From the NCBI GenBank assembly GCA_021802685.1, contig JAJZRM010000226.1:1-5140 (forward strand): 5,140 nt of DNA, given 5' to 3'. Position numbers and translations under genes: made by a program. Origin of the DNA: Deltaproteobacteria bacterium (GTDB taxonomy: Bacteria > Desulfobacterota > Deferrimicrobia > Deferrimicrobiales > Deferrimicrobiaceae). Of the stretch, positions 1 through 5,140 are shown piece by piece. Numbering within the stretch: position 1 is the stretch's first letter; every line of letters starts with the position of its first letter. Under the pieces are notes generated by a model. It worked only from the letters and a program-made list of their open reading frames with translations, was not told where the DNA came from and made no database searches.

Positions 1-60
1 CGGGAGGAACTTGCCGAAGCCGCCGAGGCGCTGTTCACGCTCGCCCACCGGGAAGGGTGA
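1..60 (+). CDS. C-terminal end of an unidentified protein (5' truncated)
   Basis: Frame 1 on the plus strand is open from the window edge to a TGA at 58-60 and encodes 19 residues ending in LFTLAHREG. All codons are of the G/C-ending type used by the neighbouring genes, and the alanine/glutamate-rich stretch before the end could be a terminal helix. The stop lies only 4 nt from the stop of the minus-strand TetR gene, so the two genes would converge with no space between them. Nineteen residues are too few to identify a family. A chance open frame cannot be excluded, but the absence of any minus-strand gene here and the compact layout favour a real gene end. Confidence 0.5.
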   Translation, partial: REELAEAAEALFTLAHREG

Positions 61-64
61 ACCC

Positions 65-673
65 TCACGCCCTCTGCGCGCACAACCCTTCGGAAAGCAT
101 CCGGAAAATCTCACCCGCGGTGATGGACGGATGGAATTTCTGCTTCTTCGACAGGATGTAGGTCCGTGACAGTTCGTCCATCGCGCCGAACACGACGCGG
201 CGGGCCACGCCGACGTTCAGGTCCTGGCGGAATACCCCGTCCCGCTTTCCCTCCTCCAAGATCCCGCTCAAGACGTCCAGGTAATCGAAGAATTTGACCG
301 GGGCGTAATCCTTCAGGAACTTGCTGCTCTGCCGGATCTCCACCTGCAGGACCTCGATGAGGCCCGCCTCGCGCTCCAGGAGGTCCATGTGGTTGTCGAT
401 GAAGATCTTCAACTTCTCCAAAGCGCCTCCGCCCGATGCGGTCCGCTGTATGACATCGGCCACCACCTCGCTCATCTTCTCCTCGAAGAGGGAGATCAGC
501 AGGTCGTCCTTGTTCTTGAAGTAGAGGTAGATGGTGCCGTCCGCGACCCCGGAGGCGCGGGCGATCTCGGACACTTTCGAGTTGAAGAATCCCTTGCGGG
601 AGAAGACCGCTATGGCCGCCCGGAGGATCCGGTTCCTCTTGTCTCCCCCCTGGCTCGAAACCCGTTTCGGCAT
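65..673 (-). CDS. fadR: TetR/AcrR-family transcriptional repressor, FadR (YsiA)-like
   Basis: A 202-residue one-component regulator, a normal TetR-family length. The N-terminal TetR DNA-binding domain spans roughly residues 12-58: helix 1 around RILRAAIAVFSRKGF, then the helix-turn-helix SEIARASGVADGTIYLYF. The stretch GVADGTIYLYFKNK followed by LISLFEEKM is nearly the same as I recall for Bacillus subtilis FadR, which represses beta-oxidation genes and is released by long-chain acyl-CoA. C-terminal features such as EIRQS, LSGILEEG and FGAMDE also fit that ligand-binding domain. The start is set at 673 because a GGAGG sits 5 nt before this ATG; an in-frame ATG at 685 would add MEET and bury that signal. 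A FadR-type palindrome lies just upstream, suggesting autorepression. The real targets, probably fatty-acid oxidation genes, are not in the window. Family assignment is firm; the acyl-CoA role is inferred from similarity. Confidence 0.9.
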   Translation of the reverse strand: MPKRVSSQGGDKRNRILRAAIAVFSRKGFFNSKVSEIARASGVADGTIYLYFKNKDDLLISLFEEKMSEVVADVIQRTASGGGALEKLKIFIDNHMDLLEREAGLIEVLQVEIRQSSKFLKDYAPVKFFDYLDVLSGILEEGKRDGVFRQDLNVGVARRVVFGAMDELSRTYILSKKQKFHPSITAGEIFRMLSEGLCAQRA

Positions 674-678
674 CGTTT

Positions 679-683
679 CCTCC
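679..683 (-). promoter_or_regulatory. Shine-Dalgarno that decides the TetR/FadR start
   Basis: The minus strand reads GGAGG-AAACG-ATG, an excellent ribosome binding site 5 nt before the ATG at 671-673. The upstream in-frame ATG (683-685) overlaps this GGAGG and has no comparable signal in front of it, so the shorter protein is the better choice. Confidence 0.8.
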
Positions 684-685
684 AT

Positions 686-707
686 GGAATGAACCGTAAT
701 TCATCCA
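686..707 (-). promoter_or_regulatory. Putative FadR-type operator (palindrome)
   Basis: Read on the minus strand the site is TGGATGA-N8-TCATTCC, an inverted repeat with a perfect ATGA-N8-TCAT core. From memory, the Bacillus FadR operator has arms TGAATGA and TCATTCA separated by 8 nt. Each arm here matches at 6 of 7 positions with exactly that spacing; the central 8 nt match the consensus less well. The site begins just downstream of the predicted -10 box and would cover the transcription start and early leader of the FadR-like gene, a position suited to repression of its own gene. Binding is inferred. Confidence 0.65.
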
Positions 708-709
708 TG

Positions 710-738
710 AAGGTACCCCCGCGAAAACGGACTGTCAA
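710..738 (-). promoter_or_regulatory. Predicted sigma70-type promoter of the TetR/FadR gene
   Basis: A perfect TTGACA -35 box lies at 733-738 on the minus strand, followed by a 17-nt spacer and a weak -10 box TACCTT at 710-715 (3 of 6 consensus positions). It lies in the gap after the iclR-type stop. Transcription would start near 703, inside the FadR-type palindrome. The weak -10 lowers confidence. Confidence 0.5.
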
Positions 739-744
739 GCGGAG

Positions 745-1524
745 CTATTCGCGGTATCCGAGCCTGCCCGACAACGCCGTGGAGGCGCGGAGGACGGCGG
801 GTGCGATCACCTCGGAGATCCGGTCGTCCGGAAGCCTGTGGGCCGGTCCGGACACGCTGATCGCGCCGACCACCTTGCGGGTGTAATCCCGGATGGGGGC
901 GGCGAGGCACCGGAGACCGTCCTCGAACTCCTCCAGATCCGTCGCGTACCCGTTCTCCCGCACGGCCATGATGTCCTTGATGAACTCGGCGCCGATGGTC
1001 TTCGTCTTTTTCGTGAACCGGGGGAGCTCCCCGGAGAACCGCTTCGAGAGCTCGTCGTCCGACTCGAAGGCGATGAGGACCTTGCCGGCGGCGGTGGCGT
1101 GGAGCGGCATGTGCAGGCCCACGCGGGAGACCACGCGCACGGTGGAGGTCCCCTCGACCGCGTCGAGGTAGACGACCTCGTTTCCGCGAAGGAAGGAGAT
1201 GTAGCTCGTTTCCCCCGTCGTTTCAGCCAGTTCCTGCAGGATCGCCTTGGCCTGCTTCAGCAGACCCCGCTGGTGGATGAAGGTCTGTCCCAGTTCGAGG
1301 CACTTGATCCCGAGCCGGTAGTTGTCGTTGGCCTTGTTCTGCTCGATGTAGTTGCGCGACTGCAACGTCGCCAGGATTCGAAAGACGTTGTTCTTATGGA
1401 GTTTCAGCTTCTTGCTGAGTTCCGTCACTCCCAGTTCGTCCATGTCCTCCCGGAACTCTTCGAGGACGTCAAGCGCGTGGGCCACCGACTGGATAATATA
1501 GTTCGACTTGTCACGACGCACCAT
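745..1524 (-). CDS. IclR-family transcriptional regulator
   Basis: A 259-residue protein of standard IclR length. Residues about 10-72 form the N-terminal winged helix-turn-helix, beginning SNYIIQSVAHALDVLEEF, with the recognition region around LKLHKNNVFRILATL and the wing ending in NYRLG. Residues about 88-255 form the GAF-like effector-binding domain, with the family hallmarks HATAAGK (142-148), an EFEDGLRCLAAPIRD block (199-213) and SVSGPAHRL. IclR proteins bind small organic acids or aromatics and repress or activate catabolic genes; nothing here identifies the ligand. The start at 1524 follows a run of six Gs at 6 nt spacing; an ATG one codon upstream (1527) and a TTG at 1545 are alternatives. 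It has its own promoter and is followed after 71 nt by the FadR-like gene on the same strand, so partial co-transcription is possible. Confidence 0.9.
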   Translation of the reverse strand: MVRRDKSNYIIQSVAHALDVLEEFREDMDELGVTELSKKLKLHKNNVFRILATLQSRNYIEQNKANDNYRLGIKCLELGQTFIHQRGLLKQAKAILQELAETTGETSYISFLRGNEVVYLDAVEGTSTVRVVSRVGLHMPLHATAAGKVLIAFESDDELSKRFSGELPRFTKKTKTIGAEFIKDIMAVRENGYATDLEEFEDGLRCLAAPIRDYTRKVVGAISVSGPAHRLPDDRISEVIAPAVLRASTALSGRLGYRE

Positions 1525-1530
1525 CATCGA

Positions 1531-1536
1531 CCCCCC
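1531..1536 (-). promoter_or_regulatory. G-rich ribosome binding site of the iclR-type gene
   Basis: The minus strand reads GGGGGG-TCGATG-ATG. The G run is 6 nt before the ATG at 1522-1524 but only 3 nt before the ATG at 1525-1527, favouring the inner one. It is an unusual all-G version of the Shine-Dalgarno. The TTG at 1543-1545 has AGG only about 2 nt ahead, which is too close. Confidence 0.5.
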
Positions 1537-1575
1537 GGGCTGCAAACCTGACGTTGAAAAAACAAAACATCGTTA

Positions 1576-1604
1576 GATATATTTTACCCTGTGCCTCATG
1601 TCAA
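1576..1604 (-). promoter_or_regulatory. Predicted sigma70-type promoter of the iclR-type gene
   Basis: On the minus strand a perfect TTGACA (1599-1604) is followed by a 17-nt spacer and a TATATC -10 box (1576-1581, 4 of 6 consensus positions) inside a locally AT-rich stretch. Transcription would start near 1569, giving a leader of about 45 nt before the ATG at 1524. The 113-nt gap that holds it (1525-1637) is clearly richer in A+T than the genes on either side. I found no convincing palindromic operator in the gap. Confidence 0.65.
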
Positions 1605-1637
1605 CAAAAAAACCGAACCATATTCCTCTTCTTGGAT

Positions 1638-2204
1638 TTATTTGTATTCCCGCCGCTCGGGCGGCTTTGCGGAACGCAACCGGGCGATTTCGGACTTCAA
1701 CGCATCACGGTAAGGGTAATCCGGAATGTTTTCCAATAGTCCTTCCCACGCCTTGATGCCCCCCTCCAGGTCGTTCTTGTCGTGCAGGAGGATGACGCCC
1801 AGGTTGTACCGCGATTGCGGGTGGCGCGGATTGGCCGATATGGCTTTTTTCAGTTCCTCGACGGCCAGGTCGAATTGCCCCATCCGGCGCAGGCAGATCG
1901 CCATGTCCGTCCGAACGTTCGCATTGGACGGATCGAGCGCCAGCGCCTTCCGGTAGCTCGCGACGGCCTGCGCGTCCTGCTTCGTGTCGAAATAGAGGTT
2001 TCCGATGCCGATCAGCGCCTGGAGATTGTCGGGATCCTTCCGCAGGATCCCTTTGTAGTTTTCGATCTCCGCCGGGGCGTTCAGGCGGATCGGCTCCCCT
2101 TCCCCTGCCGGCGGAGGCGGCTCGCTCTTCTTGCATCCGGCGAGCGGAAGGACCAGGCAGAGGGCGAGGAATGCAACCCATGGGACGATACGGTTCCGTT
2201 TCAT
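1638..2204 (-). CDS. Small TPR-repeat lipoprotein
   Basis: A 188-residue protein starting MKRN, with a positively charged N-terminus, a hydrophobic stretch (about residues 6-22) and a lipobox LAGC whose cysteine is residue 24. It should be cleaved by signal peptidase II and lipid-anchored; lysine at +2 fits outer-membrane sorting. A proline-rich linker (EPPPPAGEGEP) leads into three tetratricopeptide repeats at about 60-92, 95-126 and 129-160, with typical signatures such as AVASYRKALALDPSN and AVEELKKAISANPRHP. TPRs mediate protein-protein contacts, so a periplasmic scaffold or assembly role is likely; the partner is unknown. Its ATG overlaps the folK stop (ATGA), and AGGTGA lies 7 nt before the start, within the end of folK. 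It is the last gene of the dap-folK operon. An open frame continues upstream of this ATG inside folK, but the signal peptide and ribosome binding site mark the true start. Confidence 0.88.
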   Translation of the reverse strand: MKRNRIVPWVAFLALCLVLPLAGCKKSEPPPPAGEGEPIRLNAPAEIENYKGILRKDPDNLQALIGIGNLYFDTKQDAQAVASYRKALALDPSNANVRTDMAICLRRMGQFDLAVEELKKAISANPRHPQSRYNLGVILLHDKNDLEGGIKAWEGLLENIPDYPYRDALKSEIARLRSAKPPERREYK

Positions 2205-2692
2205 ATCGCGATCACCTCGAGCGTGTCCGGGCATGCCGCCAGCATCTGTGAAACGGTCCGTTCCCCCGGCGGGACGACCGCTTCCGGAGCCACGTCCGCC
2301 ACGGCCGCAAGGCAGAAGCGGCGGTTCGCCAACGACGCATGGGGGATGGTCAGCTCCGGCTCCGAAAGAACGGTGTTCCCCAACAGGATGATGTCGACGT
2401 CCAGGCGTCTCGGTCCCCACCGGGCGCCCCCCATGCGCCCCGCTTCCCGTTCCAGCCGTTTCGCCAGCAGAAGGAGGTCCCGCGGGGACATCCCGGAGGC
2501 GCCGCGGACCGCGAGGTTCAGGAACCACGGCTGGTGCGCGCGCCCGTACGGCTCGCTGGCGTACATCCGGGAAACCGAACGGATCTTCATCTCCCCGGAC
2601 AAGCGGTCGACCGCGTTCCGGATCTGGCGGACGCGGCGCCCCAGGTTGCTTCCCAGGAGCAGGACCGCGTCGTCCTCCGCGAACGGTTTCAG
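2201..2692 (-). CDS. folK: 2-amino-4-hydroxy-6-hydroxymethyldihydropteridine pyrophosphokinase (HPPK), probable CTG start
   Basis: HPPK transfers pyrophosphate from ATP to 6-hydroxymethyl-7,8-dihydropterin in cytoplasmic folate synthesis. From the CTG at 2690-2692 the protein has 163 residues, the usual HPPK length. Visible motifs are the N-terminal strand with GSNLG (14-18), substrate-loop residues EPYGRAHQPWFLN (47-59), and the signature RWGPRRLDVDI (91-101), whose D98 and D100 match the Mg-binding aspartates of E. coli HPPK (D95, D97). It continues with IPHASLANRRF, containing H118 and R124. The only ATG and TTG codons nearby in frame are at residues 35 and 31 and would remove the GSN strand. 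No ATG, GTG or TTG was found in the short stretch just upstream. The CTG overlaps the FAH-family stop (CTGA) and has GGGAG 8 nt before it. Function is near certain; the start codon is an inference. Confidence 0.93.
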   Translation of the reverse strand: MKPFAEDDAVLLLGSNLGRRVRQIRNAVDRLSGEMKIRSVSRMYASEPYGRAHQPWFLNLAVRGASGMSPRDLLLLAKRLEREAGRMGGARWGPRRLDVDIILLGNTVLSEPELTIPHASLANRRFCLAAVADVAPEAVVPPGERTVSQMLAACPDTLEVIAI

Positions 2693-3471
2693 CGTACGGG
2701 CTCCCGGTCCCGCTCCACGACCCGGTTCGTCAGGGAGCCGATCCCGCCCACCTCCACGGTGACGACGTCCCCCGGGTGCAGCCGGCCGACGCCGGAAGGC
2801 GTCCCCGTGGCGATCACGTCCCCGGGGTAGAGGGTCATGTTGGACGAGACGTATTCCACCAGCCGGAATACGTCGGATCCCATGTCCCGCGTGTTTCCCG
2901 CCTGCCGCTGTTCGCCGTTCACCAGGCAGCGCACCGGGAGGGCGGACGGATCGATGCCGGTCACGATCCACGGCCCGATCGGCGCGAACGTGTCGAACCC
3001 CTTGGACCGGGCGAACTGCACGTCCTTGATCTGGAGGTCGCGGGCCGTCACGTCGTTGATGCAGGTGTAGCCGAAGATGTAATCCGCCGCGTCGGCGGCC
3101 GCCACGTCCTTCGCCCTGCGCCCGATCACCACCGCGAGCTCGGCCTCGTAGTCCACGTGCTTCGACTGGCGCGGGTAGACGATTTCCGCTCCCGGGCCGA
3201 CGACCGCCGAGGACGCCTTGAGGAACAGGAGCGGCTCCTCCGGGATGAGCATCCCCACTTCCTTCGCGTGGTCCTTGTAGTTGAGCCCCACGGCGACGAT
3301 CTTGCCCGGAGAGACCGGCGCGAGCAGGAAGACGTCCTCCAGGCGGAGGACGATCCCCGTCTCCCGGATGCCGTCGAAGGGCTCCCCGGTGATTTCGCGC
3401 ACGGTGCCGTCCGCGGCGTCGATCACGCCGTAGCGGACGGCGCCTTCGCATTCGTAGCGGGCGACCCTCAT
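2689..3471 (-). CDS. Fumarylacetoacetate hydrolase (FAH) family protein
   Basis: A 260-residue protein with a short N-terminal domain (about 1-50) and the FAH catalytic domain (about 55-255). Landmarks are GLNYKDHAKEVG (62-73), the metal-ligand block DYEAELAVVIG (107-117, with E109 and E111), GYTCINDVTARDLQ (134-147), the KGFDTFAPIGPW segment (157-168) and GTPSGVG (223-229). Such enzymes bind Mg2+ or Mn2+ and act on 2-oxo or 1,3-dioxo acids: acylpyruvate hydrolases, oxaloacetate decarboxylases or tautomerases, and homoprotocatechuate or hydratase-type pathway enzymes. The sequence alone does not pick the substrate. The ATG overlaps the dapB stop (ATGA), and its own stop overlaps the folK start, so it is translationally coupled within the lysine/folate operon. 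No aromatic-degradation genes are nearby, which argues for a housekeeping or metabolite-repair role rather than aromatic catabolism; that is inference. Confidence 0.92.
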   Translation of the reverse strand: MRVARYECEGAVRYGVIDAADGTVREITGEPFDGIRETGIVLRLEDVFLLAPVSPGKIVAVGLNYKDHAKEVGMLIPEEPLLFLKASSAVVGPGAEIVYPRQSKHVDYEAELAVVIGRRAKDVAAADAADYIFGYTCINDVTARDLQIKDVQFARSKGFDTFAPIGPWIVTGIDPSALPVRCLVNGEQRQAGNTRDMGSDVFRLVEYVSSNMTLYPGDVIATGTPSGVGRLHPGDVVTVEVGGIGSLTNRVVERDREPVR

Positions 3472-4277
3472 CGGTCGAACCCCAGCACGGCGGCCATGTC
3501 GTAGAGGCCCGCCGGTTTTCCCAGCAACCACGCCGCCGCCCGGACCGCGCCCCGGGCGAACATCTCCCGGCTTTGCGCCCGGTGGGTGATCTCCAGCCGC
3601 TCGCCGATCCCGCCGAACACCAGGGTGTGCTCTCCGACCACGTCGCCGGCGCGGACGGCGAACACGCCGATCTCCTTCCGCGCGCGTTCCCCCACCATCC
3701 CCTTCCGTCCGTAGACGCCCGCGTCCTCCATTTTCCGCCCCAGGGCGGCCGCCACCGTGTCGGCCAGTTTGACCGCCGTACCGGACGGGGCATCCTTCTT
3801 GAACCGGTGGTGGGTCTCCACGATCTCCACGTCGTACTCCTCGCCGAGAAAGCGCGCCACGTCCGCCGCCACCCGGAACATCAGGTTGACCCCGATGCTC
3901 ATGTTGGGGGACTGCACGATCGGCGCCCTTCCCGCCGCCTCGCGGATGCGTTCCATCTGTTCCGCGGAGATCCCGGTGCTCCCGATGACGATCGCCTTCC
4001 CCGCCGCCGCGCACGACTCGGCGTGCCGCAGGGACGATTCCGGGCCGCTGAAATCGATGGCGACGTCCGCATCGGCGATCGCCCCCGCGAAATCGTCGGA
4101 CACTTTCACGCCCACCCGTCCGGCGCCCGACGCCGCGGCGGCGTCCTGCCCGAGGAGCGGGTGCCCCGGCGCCTCCACCGCCCCGGACAGCGTCATCCCG
4201 TACGGGTTCTCCGCCAGGACGTGGAGGACCGCCCTCCCCATCCGCCCCAAGGCTCCGCACACCACCACGCCGGGCAA
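3468..4277 (-). CDS. dapB: 4-hydroxy-tetrahydrodipicolinate reductase
   Basis: DapB reduces the DapA product to tetrahydrodipicolinate with NAD(P)H, the second committed step toward meso-diaminopimelate and lysine. The 269-residue protein has the Rossmann motif VVVCGALGRMG (4-14), a DFSGPESS loop (75-82), GSTGIS (99-104), SPNMSIGVN (123-131) and the catalytic signature ETHHRFKKDAPSGTA (154-168). In it H156, H157 and K160 correspond to the E. coli catalytic histidines and lysine; F159 replaces the histidine of the common HHRHK. After E35 there is alanine where E. coli has the NADPH-contacting R39, which hints at relaxed or NADH preference (inference). The start is a TTG 10 nt after the dapA stop, with AGGCGG about 6 nt ahead; it gives the expected short N-terminus, whereas the nearby GTG codons would trim the first strand. 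The stop overlaps the next gene by ATGA. Confidence 0.97.
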   Translation of the reverse strand: MPGVVVCGALGRMGRAVLHVLAENPYGMTLSGAVEAPGHPLLGQDAAAASGAGRVGVKVSDDFAGAIADADVAIDFSGPESSLRHAESCAAAGKAIVIGSTGISAEQMERIREAAGRAPIVQSPNMSIGVNLMFRVAADVARFLGEEYDVEIVETHHRFKKDAPSGTAVKLADTVAAALGRKMEDAGVYGRKGMVGERARKEIGVFAVRAGDVVGEHTLVFGGIGERLEITHRAQSREMFARGAVRAAAWLLGKPAGLYDMAAVLGFDR

Positions 4278-4287
4278 GGGCGGCCGC

Positions 4288-5140
4288 CTACGCGATCTTC
4301 ATGCCGGAAAGGACCTTGGCGAGGGCCTTCCGGTTGGCGTCGGACATCCCGCAAAGGGGAAGCCGGAACTCTTCCCGGATCATCCCCATCATGGCGAGGG
4401 CGGTCTTGGCGGGGATCGGGTTCGTCTCGATGAAGAGCGCCTCCATCAGGGGCCACAGCCGGAAGTGGATCTCCCTCGCGCGGGCCGTCTCCCCCGACGC
4501 GAAGGCGTCGTAGAGGGCGGCCATCTCTTTCGGCGCCACGTTGGAAACCACGGAGATGACCCCCTTGGCGCCCAGGGCGAGCATCGGGAAGTACAGCCCG
4601 TCGTCCCCCGAAAGGACGCAGAACGTCCCCGGGGTCGTCCGCAGGATGTCGCAGACCTGGCCCAGGTTCCCGGAAGCCTCCTTCACCCCGACGATGTTCC
4701 TCACCTCGGCGAGGCGCGCCACCGTCTCCGCCTTCATGTTCACGCCCGTCCGGCCGGGCACGTTGTACAGGAGGATGGGGATGTCCACGGCATCGGCCAC
4801 CGCCGTGAAGTGGTCGATGAGCCCCTTCTGCGTGGGCTTGTTGTAGTACGGCGTGATGATGAGCGCCGCGTCCGCCCCGGCCTTCTTCGCGTAGCGGGTG
4901 AGGACGACGGCCTCCTTCGTGTTGTTCGAACCGGTCCCGGCGATCACGGGCACGCGGCCGGCCGCCGCCTCGAGCACGACGTCGATCACCTTCTCGTGCT
5001 CTTCGAAAGAGAGGGTCGCCGATTCCCCCGTGGTCCCGCACGGGACGATCCCCGACGTCCCGTTCCTGATCTGGAACTCCACCAGCCGCTTCAACGCCGG
5101 CACATCCAGCCGGCCGTTCCGGAACGGCGTGAGATCGGAA
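4288..5140 (-). CDS. dapA: 4-hydroxy-tetrahydrodipicolinate synthase (5' end beyond window)
   Basis: DapA condenses pyruvate with aspartate semialdehyde, the first committed step of the diaminopimelate/lysine pathway. The window holds 283 residues and the TAG stop; roughly 8-10 N-terminal residues should be missing. The frame stays open to the edge and reads SDLTPFRNGRLD, matching the TPF-NG strand near the family N-terminus, so the GTG at 5101-5103 is internal. Visible (beta/alpha)8-barrel motifs are CGTTGESATL (the threonine pair), PYYNKPTQKGL (tyrosine of the catalytic relay), YNVPGRTG (tyrosine and substrate-binding arginine) and GVKEASGNL, with the Schiff-base lysine. NPIPAKTAL lies near the C-terminus. 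Compared with the E. coli lysine-inhibition site, H56, N80, E84 and Y106 appear kept while H53 is phenylalanine, so feedback inhibition may persist in altered form. dapB follows after 10 nt. Confidence 0.97.
   Translation of the reverse strand, partial: SDLTPFRNGRLDVPALKRLVEFQIRNGTSGIVPCGTTGESATLSFEEHEKVIDVVLEAAAGRVPVIAGTGSNNTKEAVVLTRYAKKAGADAALIITPYYNKPTQKGLIDHFTAVADAVDIPILLYNVPGRTGVNMKAETVARLAEVRNIVGVKEASGNLGQVCDILRTTPGTFCVLSGDDGLYFPMLALGAKGVISVVSNVAPKEMAALYDAFASGETARAREIHFRLWPLMEALFIETNPIPAKTALAMMGMIREEFRLPLCGMSDANRKALAKVLSGMKIA

Noticed and set aside
33..62. Inverted repeat GTTCAC...GTGAAC between the convergent gene ends.
   Set aside because: It has only a 6-bp stem with an 18-nt loop and no T run on either side, and most of it lies in the plus-strand coding end. 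Too weak to call a terminator.
1525..1545. Upstream TTG start for the iclR-type gene, adding seven residues.
   Set aside because: There is no properly spaced Shine-Dalgarno before the TTG, whereas the ATG at 1524 has a G run at 6 nt. IclR proteins of this kind usually begin just before the SNYIIQS segment.
1605..1637. Possible intrinsic terminator after the TPR gene: a T run (GGTTTTTTT on the minus strand).
   Set aside because: No G/C-rich hairpin precedes the T run; only a 3-bp CCA/TGG pairing is visible. Read-through into the iclR-type gene is possible.
2205..2528. N-terminal extension of the TPR lipoprotein frame inside folK.
   Set aside because: It is out-of-frame folK sequence of low complexity. 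The signal peptide, lipobox and AGGTGA ribosome binding site mark the ATG at 2204 as the start.
2693..3793. The folK reading frame stays open far upstream, through the FAH gene and into dapB, giving an apparent protein of about 530 residues.
   Set aside because: The upstream part is arginine/glycine-rich shadow coding antisense to no family logic, and it overlaps two well-supported genes. Only the C-terminal 163 residues are HPPK.
3472..4260. Upstream extension of the FAH frame and other long open frames opposite or alongside dapA and dapB.
   Set aside because: Long alternative frames are expected at this GC content. They are Arg/Gly/Pro-rich, show no domain motifs and conflict with clearly identified genes.
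5101..5103. GTG as a start codon for dapA.
   Set aside because: The frame continues to the window edge with the conserved TPF-NG N-terminal strand, so the GTG encodes an internal valine and the gene is truncated by the window.

Overview
The window is a high-GC bacterial segment (about 60-65% GC by eye) with strongly G/C-ending codons. Six near-complete genes and one truncated gene lie on the minus strand. A few terminal codons of a plus-strand gene occupy the left edge. The gene content suggests a deltaproteobacterium-like lineage (Desulfobacterota or Deferrimicrobiota type). It combines a diaminopimelate pathway operon that runs on into folK, a TPR lipoprotein implying a Gram-negative envelope, an IclR regulator and a FadR-like TetR regulator. 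The taxonomic guess is inference from gene content, not a search result.

Right part (5140 down to 1638, minus strand): a tightly packed operon. Its order is dapA (5' end cut off by the window edge), dapB, a fumarylacetoacetate hydrolase (FAH) family gene, folK, and a small TPR lipoprotein gene. dapA and dapB are 10 nt apart. The next three junctions are stop/start overlaps: ATGA, CTGA and ATGA. The operon mixes lysine/peptidoglycan precursor synthesis (dapA, dapB), folate synthesis (folK), an FAH-fold enzyme of unknown substrate, and a probable outer-membrane-anchored scaffold protein.

Middle (1525-1637): a 113-nt AT-rich gap with no convincing intrinsic terminator. It carries a good sigma70-type promoter reading leftward into an IclR-family regulator gene.

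Left part (1524 down to 65): the iclR-type gene, then a 71-nt gap, then a TetR-family regulator closely resembling Bacillus FadR/YsiA, the acyl-CoA-responsive repressor of fatty-acid degradation. The gap holds a promoter, a palindrome matching 12 of the 14 arm positions of the Bacillus FadR operator as I remember it, and a Shine-Dalgarno that fixes the start of the TetR gene. The TetR gene converges on the plus-strand gene ending at position 60.

The points most worth checking are the predicted self-controlled FadR-type operator, a folK gene with no ATG/GTG/TTG start in the usable region (a CTG start overlapping the preceding stop is the best solution), and the FAH-family enzyme embedded between dapB and folK. 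I see no mobile element, CRISPR array, RNA gene or clearly new multi-gene system.
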